NCBI GenBank assembly: GCA_001940725.1
Contig: MDVR01000168.1
Location: 1 to 7,770, forward strand
DNA: 7,770 nucleotides
Direction: 5' to 3'
Origin: Candidatus Heimdallarchaeota archaeon LC_2
Lineage (GTDB): Archaea > Asgardarchaeota > Heimdallarchaeia > Heimdallarchaeales > Kariarchaeaceae
The notes beneath the pieces are model-generated. The model ran no database searches, had not been told where the DNA came from, and saw nothing but the letters and a program-made list of their open reading frames with translations. The position numbers and the translations under genes are program-made. Below are positions 1 to 5,655 of the stretch, in pieces. Position 1 is the first letter of the stretch. Every line of letters starts with the position of its first letter.

Positions 1-16
1 CAATATAACTGATAAT

Positions 17-30
17 AAATTTTAAATACT
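17..30 (+). promoter_or_regulatory. Probable archaeal TATA box for the ABC exporter operon
   Basis: An A/T-only core, tttaaata at 21-28, is centred about 24 bases before the ATG at 49. An archaeal TATA box is usually centred about 26 bases before the transcription start, so transcription would begin at or next to the start codon. No Shine-Dalgarno sequence lies in the 15 bases before the ATG, which fits a leaderless mRNA. The whole region is AT-rich, so the match alone is weak evidence. Confidence 0.4.
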
Positions 31-48
31 TTAAGACCAGCATTAGTT

Positions 49-948
49 ATGGATAACCAAAACTATGATGGGAATTCCTATGCAATTAAAATGAGGAATT
101 TAACCAAATATTATGGCGAGATTAAAGGAATAGAGAATGTCTCACTGGAGGTTAAAAAAGGACAGATTTTTGGTTTTTTGGGTCCAAATGGTGCGGGTAA
201 AACAACCACGATTAGGATATTAATTGGTTTGATCAGACCAACTGATGGTGAAGCTGAAATTTTTGGTTCGCCAGTCGGATCTATCGAATCAAAACATAAA
301 ATTGGTTATTTACCATCAGATTTCGAATTATATAATTATTATACTATCAAGGAATATTTGGATTATATAGAAAAATTACGAGGCCATGCTGAATTAAAAG
401 AAGATCTAATTGAGCTATTTGATGTTGATATTTACCGTAAAACGAGTGAATTAAGTCGAGGAAATAAGCAAAAGGTGGCCATTGTTCAAGCTCTAATGCA
501 TGATCCAGACATATTAATTGCAGATGAACCCACTACTGGATTGGATCCTGTGATGCAGGATATATTTAACAAATATCTGAAAAACTATATTAAAAGAGGG
601 GGTACAGCATTTATTTCTTCTCATATTTTGAGGGATATCCAGGAAATCTGTGATTCAGTAACTATAATCAAATCCGGTCATATTTTTAGTTCAGGAACCG
701 TAAGTGAATTATTAGAAAATTTACCTAAAAAAGCTATTCTTAGTCTTAACGCAATTGAAAATGCGGGTAAAGTATTGGCAACTCTTAATCTAAAATCAAG
801 CGAGGTAATCCGGGATAAACTTGTAATTTACTATGATCAAACTCATAAAGAAATAATGAAGATAATTATTGATAATCCAAATGTCGTAGACTTTAGTTTT
901 CCTGATCCAAGTCTAGAAGAGTATTTCCTACCAATTTTTCGTAGTTAG
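49..948 (+). CDS. ABC-2 type exporter, ATP-binding subunit (LSRGN-type)
   Basis: This 299-residue protein is the cytoplasmic ATPase that would power the permease encoded next. The nucleotide-binding domain covers about residues 12-220: Walker A GPNGAGKT at 45-52, signature LSRGN at 135-139, Walker B ILIADEP at 155-161 with catalytic E160, D-loop GLDP at 164-167, and the switch histidine H192. The Q-loop position in IGYLPSDFELY is serine (S90) instead of glutamine. Together with LSRGNKQK this matches, from memory, the ATPase branch that pairs with TnrB3/COG3559-type permeases, so it is probably a family trait and not decay. Residues 225-299 form the C-terminal extension common in drug-type ABC-2 ATPases and end in the typical PSLEEYF motif (287-293). 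The gene ends 15 bases before the permease start, so the two form an operon. The ATG at 49 has no SD. Substrate unknown; lipid, drug or antibiotic export is only suggested by family. Confidence 0.93.
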   Translation: MDNQNYDGNSYAIKMRNLTKYYGEIKGIENVSLEVKKGQIFGFLGPNGAGKTTTIRILIGLIRPTDGEAEIFGSPVGSIESKHKIGYLPSDFELYNYYTIKEYLDYIEKLRGHAELKEDLIELFDVDIYRKTSELSRGNKQKVAIVQALMHDPDILIADEPTTGLDPVMQDIFNKYLKNYIKRGGTAFISSHILRDIQEICDSVTIIKSGHIFSSGTVSELLENLPKKAILSLNAIENAGKVLATLNLKSSEVIRDKLVIYYDQTHKEIMKIIIDNPNVVDFSFPDPSLEEYFLPIFRS

Positions 949-951
949 AAT

Positions 952-958
952 GGAGAGG
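952..958 (+). promoter_or_regulatory. Shine-Dalgarno site of the ABC-2 permease
   Basis: The purine stretch ggagagg lies five bases before the ATG at 964, in the 15-base gap after the ATPase stop. It fixes the permease start and shows SD-dependent translation for this internal operon gene, in contrast to the SD-free first gene. Confidence 0.75.
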
Positions 959-963
959 TCACG

Positions 964-2751
964 ATGTCGAATATTTATACAATTTTCAAAAATGAAACAA
1001 TTTCAAATAGAGGTTCGTTTTTTGGTTGGTTAATAGGAATTGGAATAACCTTCATTTTCGTTATTTTTATGTATCCCGGAGAGGAAGGGATGGCCAGTTT
1101 ATTAAATTTGCTTGAAGACGAAATTTTTCAAGCATTCTTAGGTGATATTGGAGGGAGTGATCCAGGTTATGCATTATGGATTGCTTTGATGTTCCCATTC
1201 ATTTCAATGATTTTATTCATTTATAGTATTAATTCAGGTGTTAAAATTGTAACCCAGGAGTCAGATAAAGGAACAAGCGAGATCATTTTTACAGTTCCAA
1301 TTAGTAGAAGATCATTTTATTTTGCTAAATGGTTAGCAATGTCGTTTTATATTGTATTAATTGTTTTAATAGTCATTATTGGCTTGAAAATCCCATTTAG
1401 TGGTTCTAGTTTAGAGACAGATAAATTATTACTTCTAATGCTTTATACTATAATTTTTAACTTATCAGGTGTTAGTTTAGGTATTTTACTTGGGATAATA
1501 ACAGGGAGTGGAGAAAAAGGTTCACAAATTGCTCTCTTGTCAGTATTGGGATTATATACTCTGCAATCAATTGGGAGGATCCAAGAACAAATAGATGTGC
1601 TTAATAAAATTAATGTTTTCGAATTATATAATCCCCTGCCTATACTACTCCAGTCAAAAGGTGATACAATTTCTCTTTTAATACTTGTGGGGATTGCTGT
1701 AATAGGATTTATTATAGGATTAATTAGTTTTGAATATAAGGATTTAATTAAAAATCGGGGATTGACATTTGGTAATTATCGGTCTAAGTCTCAATCAATT
1801 TTGGATATTGATCAATCCATCCAGCACAAAGTAAACAATACATATAAGATCCACAGGAGCTCTCGTAGCAGTATTTTTACATTTTGGATACGTCCCCTTG
1901 AAAACAAATATCCAATCACAGCAGACTTTATTTATTCTGAGAAACGGGTTTTGCTAATCGTATTTTGGGCAATCGTAATGGTTTATCCATTACAATTAGC
2001 TATATACCCAGGTGATGAATTAACAATAGAAACTATAGCAGCTTTTGGCTCTGGTGGCATATTTGAATTATTTACATACGGTCATAATTTGAATGATGAT
2101 CCTTACTTGTGGTATGTAATAACACAAGCAATAGGTGGACATTGGATATTTTTCCTTCCATTAGTTTTTCATTGGGTAAAGAAAATAACAGTTGGAGATG
2201 CTGAAAAAGGAACAGGTGAGATACTTGGTTCTCAACCTATTCCATTTAGGTCAATCATTTTTCAAAGAATTTTCGCAATTATGCTAGAAATCATTTTCAT
2301 CGTATTCATCATGGTCATATTTCTTATTTTTTCGGAGGCGATTACTGGAAGTAGTGCAGGTCTTATGTGGGAAATAATAGCCATACTCGTTATTGTACCG
2401 TTTTATTCATTTTGGACTGCGTTACTAATATCAATTGCTTTATCCCTAAAATCATCTGGTGTCAAAGTTGCAAGAGCTATTTATTTCATCAGCTTTCTAA
2501 GTTTTGCAGTTGCGATTATGAATAAGAATTTTGATTATTGGTATGTTAAAGGGATTTTTGGACTCTATGATCCTGTAGTAATTATCCAAGAAAAATCATT
2601 ATTTGCGAATAATGGAGGTATTTTTGTAATCCTTCTATTATCTTTATTAAGCCCAATAATCCTCGCGTTTAGCTCGAGATATTATAGCTGGTCCTTATTT
2701 GATAATGAACAAAAAGGTAGAAAAACTTTCAATGAACTCGAAGAAAGATAA
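964..2751 (+). CDS. ABC-2 type exporter, duplicated 12-helix permease (TnrB3/COG3559-like)
   Basis: This 595-residue integral membrane protein forms the export channel for the upstream ATPase. Hydrophobic segments in the first half lie near residues 20-37, 70-92, 118-141, 155-180, 187-203 and 236-255. A polar, basic, probably cytoplasmic linker covers about 258-325, and a second set of segments runs from about 328 to 572. The halves are a diverged tandem repeat offset by about 311-314 residues: MYPGEE (36-41) matches IYPGDE (347-352), DKGTSEI (101-107) matches EKGTGEI (414-420), and ELYNP (220-224) matches GLYDP (533-537). One polypeptide therefore supplies both membrane halves, to be served by a homodimer of the ATPase. 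Length and layout fit the TnrB3-type 'polyketide antibiotic exporter' permeases, a name that does not establish substrate. The start is set by the SD at 952-958. The TAA stop touches the stop of the opposite-strand cheY with no gap. Confidence 0.9.
   Translation: MSNIYTIFKNETISNRGSFFGWLIGIGITFIFVIFMYPGEEGMASLLNLLEDEIFQAFLGDIGGSDPGYALWIALMFPFISMILFIYSINSGVKIVTQESDKGTSEIIFTVPISRRSFYFAKWLAMSFYIVLIVLIVIIGLKIPFSGSSLETDKLLLLMLYTIIFNLSGVSLGILLGIITGSGEKGSQIALLSVLGLYTLQSIGRIQEQIDVLNKINVFELYNPLPILLQSKGDTISLLILVGIAVIGFIIGLISFEYKDLIKNRGLTFGNYRSKSQSILDIDQSIQHKVNNTYKIHRSSRSSIFTFWIRPLENKYPITADFIYSEKRVLLIVFWAIVMVYPLQLAIYPGDELTIETIAAFGSGGIFELFTYGHNLNDDPYLWYVITQAIGGHWIFFLPLVFHWVKKITVGDAEKGTGEILGSQPIPFRSIIFQRIFAIMLEIIFIVFIMVIFLIFSEAITGSSAGLMWEIIAILVIVPFYSFWTALLISIALSLKSSGVKVARAIYFISFLSFAVAIMNKNFDYWYVKGIFGLYDPVVIIQEKSLFANNGGIFVILLLSLLSPIILAFSSRYYSWSLFDNEQKGRKTFNELEER
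2711..2725 (-). terminator. Possible oligo-T termination signal for the cheW-cheY transcript
   Basis: On the minus strand two T5 tracts (A5 at 2711-2715 and 2721-2725 on the plus strand) lie 27-41 bases past the cheY stop, inside the 3' end of the permease gene. Archaeal RNA polymerases often terminate at such T-rich runs without a hairpin. The tracts also encode permease residues around K584 and K587, so they may be coincidental. Confidence 0.3.
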
Positions 2752-3126
2752 TCATTTTCCAGTTAACACTTTATTGACTGCTTGGGCAAATTCAGATAAT
2801 CTAAATGGTTTGGATATAAATTCAGTCGCCCCTGCTTTCATGGCTCCAATAACAATGCTCTGACTAGAAATTGAGGTTACCATAATAATTTTTACTTCCG
2901 GGTTAATTTGTCTAAGTTTTCTCAATGCCTGTAATCCATCAGTTTTAGGCATTACCACATCGAGTAAGATAACATCAATTGTTTGCCAATTTTTTTCATA
3001 GAATTCTATTGCTTCAATCCCATTTGAGGCTTTATGCAAGACGTTATGCCCCATTTTTTGAAGAATTTTTTCAGTTAATGTTTGCATGAATTTAGTGTCA
3101 TCAACTAGTAAAAAATTAGCACCCAT
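2752..3126 (-). CDS. cheY: Single-domain response regulator, CheY-like
   Basis: A 124-residue stand-alone receiver domain with no output domain, the size of CheY. All five active-site residues are present: acidic pair D9 and D10, phospho-acceptor D56 in ILLDVVMP, T84 in IIMVTS, and K106 in the SKPFR loop. It should be phosphorylated by CheA and carry the signal to its target, for archaea the archaellum motor through an adaptor such as CheF. It lies 26 bases downstream of cheW on the same strand and is probably co-transcribed. The ATG at 3126 has no clear SD. A TATA-like stretch overlapping the cheW stop could give a separate leaderless transcript. It shares only moderate identity with the second CheY at 4234, so the two are paralogues or independent acquisitions, not a recent copy. 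A receiver acting outside motility is also possible. Confidence 0.9.
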   Translation of the reverse strand: MGANFLLVDDTKFMQTLTEKILQKMGHNVLHKASNGIEAIEFYEKNWQTIDVILLDVVMPKTDGLQALRKLRQINPEVKIIMVTSISSQSIVIGAMKAGATEFISKPFRLSEFAQAVNKVLTGK

Positions 3127-3142
3127 AATGCATCAGCTGTAG

Positions 3143-3155
3143 TTTAAATATATTA
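3143..3155 (-). promoter_or_regulatory. Possible internal TATA box before cheY
   Basis: On the minus strand the stretch taatatatttaaa overlaps the cheW stop codon (3153-3155) and is centred about 23 bases before the cheY ATG. Together with the missing SD this suggests a leaderless secondary promoter within the cheW-cheY unit. In such AT-rich sequence a chance match is likely. Confidence 0.3.
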
Positions 3156-3932
3156 ACCCATTTTCTTATTGATCTTTTCAATTATTTCTGTTTTATTAGA
3201 TCTAGCTGAAACATCATCAATTTCCATCTCAATTGCAATTTTAAGAAGTTCAGCCTTAGTTAGTGCATCTAGATCCAAAGGAGATTTTCCAACATCACTA
3301 CTAACATCAACCTTTTTGAATAGGCTTTCTACAGCACCATCCGTGTGGCTAAGATCATCATTACTAAAGTCTGTTAAAGATTCGCTTGTAATAACTAATT
3401 CTTCATCTTCACCCAATATTTTCTTTGTATCCAAGTGCATTTGGGCTAATTTTTCAGCTTCTTTTATATCGTACTCAGATAGGATTTTATTTATTGAAAG
3501 TAAAATGGTCAATCCCAACTCTGTTTTTGCAACTCCTGAAAGGAATGTAGACTGAACTTTACTGGAAATTAAATCCAGAGTTGCCTTAATATTTTCATCA
3601 GAAATTCCAACTACAGACTCAACATAGTCAACTAATACTCCTACGGTGGTATCTCCAGATTTTATTATTAAGGTATATAATCTCTCAATATCATCTTCAT
3701 CATCTGAAGAACTTGCTGTACCTGAAACTAATAATCGTTGTTTAAGATCAATAACAGTTAATATTGTTCCACGATAATTTATTACACCCGCAACATGTTG
3801 ACCTGCTTGAGGAATGGCCGTGATTGAAGATGGTATGAATACCTCTTGTACTTGTTGCACATCTATTGCGTAGAATTCATTACCAAGTTTGAATGCAACA
3901 AATTTTTTGTCTTGTTGTGTGGTTACAGCCAT
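3153..3932 (-). CDS. cheW: CheW-like chemotaxis coupling protein with a Rho-N/SAP-like C-terminal extension
   Basis: CheW is the cytoplasmic scaffold that links chemoreceptors to the CheA kinase. The CheW domain covers about residues 8-155, with the diagnostic core GVINYRGTILTVIDL at 49-63 and a second conserved stretch around TVGVLVDYVESVV (96-108). The protein has 259 residues, about 100 more than a usual CheW. Residues 70-82 are an acidic serine-rich insertion. Residues 156-220 are a charged, probably flexible linker. Residues 222-258 (DALTKAELLKIAIEM, then SARSNKTEIIEKINKK) look like a small helix-extended-loop-helix motif of the Rho-N/SAP/HeH type, often nucleic-acid or protein binding. 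I see no CheA kinase or receiver features, so it is not a CheV fusion. It is the first gene of a two-gene unit with cheY. The ATG at 3932 has no SD and a TATA-like box about 30 bases upstream, so the mRNA may be nearly leaderless. Confidence 0.88.
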   Translation of the reverse strand: MAVTTQQDKKFVAFKLGNEFYAIDVQQVQEVFIPSSITAIPQAGQHVAGVINYRGTILTVIDLKQRLLVSGTASSSDDEDDIERLYTLIIKSGDTTVGVLVDYVESVVGISDENIKATLDLISSKVQSTFLSGVAKTELGLTILLSINKILSEYDIKEAEKLAQMHLDTKKILGEDEELVITSESLTDFSNDDLSHTDGAVESLFKKVDVSSDVGKSPLDLDALTKAELLKIAIEMEIDDVSARSNKTEIIEKINKKMG

Positions 3933-3956
3933 GCTTAATCTAATCTCAATTACCGT

Positions 3957-3971
3957 GTATTTTAACTTTCA
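3957..3971 (-). promoter_or_regulatory. Probable BRE/TATA promoter of cheW-cheY
   Basis: Read on the minus strand this is tgaaagttaaaatac: a purine-rich BRE-like gaaag directly followed by the TATA-like ttaaaata. The box is centred about 30 bases before the cheW ATG, which places the expected transcription start within a few bases of the start codon. This agrees with the absence of an SD. Confidence 0.5.
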
Positions 3972-4050
3972 TCACATCTTATTCAAATATTATCACAAAC
4001 ACCAATGAAAATTACATTTTTTAGCACAAATTTTGGTAATAGGTTTATAG

Positions 4051-4074
4051 TGATTTTATTGAGTAATAAAATTA
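4051..4074. repeat. AT-rich perfect hairpin in the chemotaxis promoter region
   Basis: The arms attttatt (4053-4060) and aataaaat (4065-4072) are perfect 8-bp complements around a four-base loop, gagt. One G-T pair and one T-A pair extend the stem. It could be a palindromic operator between the divergent promoters or a weak RNA hairpin. It contains only A/T pairs, so chance formation is plausible. Confidence 0.35.
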
Positions 4075-4185
4075 ATCAAATTCTGAAATACCCCTTCATT
4101 ATCCTAAATTAATATTTGACGGGTAATTATTTATTAATCTTCCAATGTTTTACGAGTAAATCCACGATTGTATATGCCGAGTAGG

Positions 4186-4194
4186 TAAATATAA
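4186..4194 (+). promoter_or_regulatory. Probable TATA box of the second cheY
   Basis: The run taaatataa is centred about 44 bases before the TTG start. A start of transcription about 26 bases downstream would fall near 4216 and give a leader of roughly 18 bases, just long enough to hold the SD at 4221-4225. Confidence 0.45.
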
Positions 4195-4220
4195 TAAACA
4201 AACTTTAATTGAAACAATAA

Positions 4221-4225
4221 GAGGT
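4221..4225 (+). promoter_or_regulatory. Shine-Dalgarno site that supports a TTG start
   Basis: The sequence gaggt lies eight bases before the TTG at 4234. The next ATG in frame, at 4270, would remove the essential N-terminal DD pair of the receiver. The SD and the protein family therefore both support the TTG as start codon. Confidence 0.75.
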
Positions 4226-4233
4226 TAATATCT

Positions 4234-4596
4234 TTGGCCAATGTTTTAATTGTAGATGACGCTCGTTTCATGAGACTTGTCCTTCGTAGAATATTAACCC
4301 AAGCTGGACATACAATTTTAGGTGAAGCTAAAGATGGTGAAGAAGCAGTGAGAATGTATGCTGATCTTCGACCTGATTGCATGACTTTGGATATCGTAAT
4401 GCCTAAAATGAATGGAATTGAAGCGGTAAAAGAAATTATGAGTTTTGATCCCACGGCTAAAATAATTATGGTAACTGCTTTGGGTCAGGAAGCCTTCGTG
4501 TTGGATGCTATTAAGAGTGGAGCTAGAGAATTTATTATCAAACCTTTTAGAAATGAAGAAATTGTTAAAGCAGTTATGAAAACAGTTAGTACTTAA
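4234..4596 (+). CDS. cheY: Single-domain response regulator, CheY-like (second copy, TTG start)
   Basis: A 120-residue stand-alone receiver domain. Active-site residues are D8 and D9 in LIVDDARF, phospho-acceptor D53 in TLDIVMP, T81 in IIMVTALG, and K103 in IIKPFR. T81 followed by ALGQ and F100 at the usual switch aromatic position resemble motility-type CheY more closely than the copy at 2752. The start is TTG, chosen because translation from it gives MANVLIVDD, the normal N-terminus, with a well-spaced SD. It is transcribed divergently from cheW-cheY, so both units may share control through the region between them. No kinase, phosphatase or receptor is encoded beside it, so CheA must act from elsewhere. 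The sequence is intact, and the family call is firm. A role in chemotaxis, not in another two-component pathway, rests on the neighbouring cheW. Confidence 0.92.
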   Translation: MANVLIVDDARFMRLVLRRILTQAGHTILGEAKDGEEAVRMYADLRPDCMTLDIVMPKMNGIEAVKEIMSFDPTAKIIMVTALGQEAFVLDAIKSGAREFIIKPFRNEEIVKAVMKTVST

Positions 4597-4764
4597 TCTG
4601 AGGATAGTTTTACTAGGTTTGAAAATCAACTATAACAAAAAAATGATTCAGAGATAAATAAGAATAGCTTGGATTTAATATCCTCAGTATGATAATCTAC
4701 ACTATTTTGTATTCAGGATTTGTATGGTTACCTTGAGTACAAATTTCTAAATCCAATCACTACT
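4597..4764. other. Convergent intergenic region with interleaved inverted repeats
   Basis: This non-coding stretch lies between the 3' ends of the second cheY and the surface-protein gene. It contains ctgaggata (4598-4606) complementary to tatcctcag (4679-4687), and ttggattta (4669-4677) complementary to taaatccaa (4748-4756). The two pairs cross each other, as in a pseudoknot. A local stem, atttgta (4718-4724) with tacaaat (4738-4744), encloses a 13-base loop. A weaker pair is atagtt (4604-4609) with aactat (4628-4633). An A7 run at 4637-4643 is a T7 run on the minus strand and could terminate the surface-protein transcript. It may be a bidirectional 3'-end region or an undescribed structured RNA. 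Confidence 0.4.
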
Positions 4765-5472
4765 TTATATTTTGGAAATCTTAAAGAATAATTTTCTAAC
4801 AACTATCACAGAAATTAAGGAAACAAATACCATTGATGAAGAAATTGGTAATCGATCTCTGATACTTTCGTCACTTTCTGTTGGGGTATCTGAAGAGATT
4901 TCAGGAGGTGCAATATTCAACAGTACGAAATTGTAGGTAACTGTACTGGTCCAAGATAATAAAATTCCAGTTTGATAATCGTACACCTTTTCACTCTGAG
5001 CAGTGAAATATGATACTTCATCACCTTTTACATCATATTTTGCAGGTTCTTGATCTTCCAACACGTCAAAATTATTGTATTGTCCATCTTCAATGGGTAG
5101 TATTATTTTGCTCCAGAACTCTTCCTCCCAGAAATTAAAGTAGGTAGCATTTGAATTAACATCGAGTTCCACATCATTTATAAAAATCTCGATAGGAATC
5201 TTGTATACGCCATCATAATAGACATCAACATAATCCTCACTTAATACACTTGTTCCAATTTCAAATCGAATGGAATCTCCAGTTGAGTTAAAACCCCAAA
5301 AGATCTTAAGCCAACCAGTCTGATCATCAACACTTGTCAGTTCAAATTCAAAAATGGTTAGATCGGTTGCATATTCTCCATCATGTTGGGAAACAATTTG
5401 TGCAGTTGTATTATTTATCATCACCAGTAGCATGAGTATGCTGAATATATTAATAAAAAGCTTTAATTTCAT
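4765..5472 (-). CDS. Secreted, C-terminally membrane-anchored protein of unknown family
   Basis: I do not recognise a named family for this 235-residue protein. Residues 1-24 are a signal peptide: basic MKLK, a hydrophobic stretch, and likely cleavage after NTTA. Residues 25-187 are polar, aromatic and rich in alternating hydrophobic residues, as in a beta-sandwich ectodomain. Possible N-glycosylation sites are N20/N21, N62 (NST) and N108 (NAT). Residues 188-210 are a P/E/S/T/D-rich stalk. Residues 211-225 are a hydrophobic anchor, followed by a basic tail, RKLFFKISKI. This layout is common for archaeal cell-surface proteins; no PGF-type sorting motif precedes the anchor. The stretch YDYQTGILLSW (165-175) resembles a motif I associate with Asgard surface proteins, from memory only. 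The ATG is set by AGGTGA four bases upstream. The gene stands alone, 183 bases downstream of the ABC operon on the same strand, with its own TATA-like box. Confidence 0.75.
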   Translation of the reverse strand: MKLKLFINIFSILMLLVMINNTTAQIVSQHDGEYATDLTIFEFELTSVDDQTGWLKIFWGFNSTGDSIRFEIGTSVLSEDYVDVYYDGVYKIPIEIFINDVELDVNSNATYFNFWEEEFWSKIILPIEDGQYNNFDVLEDQEPAKYDVKGDEVSYFTAQSEKVYDYQTGILLSWTSTVTYNFVLLNIAPPEISSDTPTESDESIRDRLPISSSMVFVSLISVIVVRKLFFKISKI

Positions 5473-5476
5473 AGTT

Positions 5477-5482
5477 TCACCT
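5477..5482 (-). promoter_or_regulatory. Shine-Dalgarno site of the surface-protein gene
   Basis: Read on the minus strand this is aggtga, ending four bases before the ATG at 5472. It is among the strongest SD matches in the window and fixes the start codon. Confidence 0.75.
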
Positions 5483-5508
5483 TATAATATCATTGGGGAT
5501 TTTCCATG

Positions 5509-5521
5509 TTATAAATATTAG
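5509..5521 (-). promoter_or_regulatory. Probable TATA box of the surface-protein gene
   Basis: On the minus strand the stretch taatatttataac is centred about 41 bases before the ATG. The expected transcription start near 5487 gives a leader of about 15 bases that contains the SD, the same arrangement as at the second cheY. Confidence 0.45.
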
Positions 5522-5655
5522 CCAAAACTCGCACTCGATAGATAAGGTTTGTTTCTTTTAAAGATTTCAAATCATACTATTATTTTCTCTTAGATCCTCA
5601 ATTGCTTAATTATTTATGATAAAGACAATTTATTAAATTACCAATTTTTTGTTGA

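Larger units (their letters stand above)
3933..4233. other. Divergent intergenic region between cheW and the second cheY
   Basis: These 301 bases separate two outward-facing chemotaxis genes. Each end carries a TATA-like box (3957-3966 for cheW, 4186-4194 for cheY), and the middle holds an AT-rich hairpin (4051-4074). I find no coding region with family-like sequence and no recognisable RNA gene. Open frames that reach into it are antisense shadows of the second cheY. Confidence 0.6.

Noticed and set aside
3169..3555. Plus-strand open frame opposite cheW
   Set aside because: It lies fully antisense to the C-terminal part of an intact cheW, has low-complexity serine/leucine sequence typical of a shadow frame, and no SD or family resemblance.
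4116..4140. TTGACG followed by TAATCT as a bacterial sigma-70 promoter
   Set aside because: The spacing is only 13 bases instead of about 17, and the TATA-like box at 4186-4194 fits the SD and start codon better.
4134..4629. Two minus-strand open frames opposite the second cheY
   Set aside because: Both are antisense to a firmly identified receiver gene and have no recognisable domain; their composition is what the reverse complement of cheY gives.
5627..5639. A/T palindrome aatttattaaatt after the ATPase operon as a terminator
   Set aside because: It has no usable loop and no following T tract on the minus strand. No convincing terminator is visible between 5473 and 5655.
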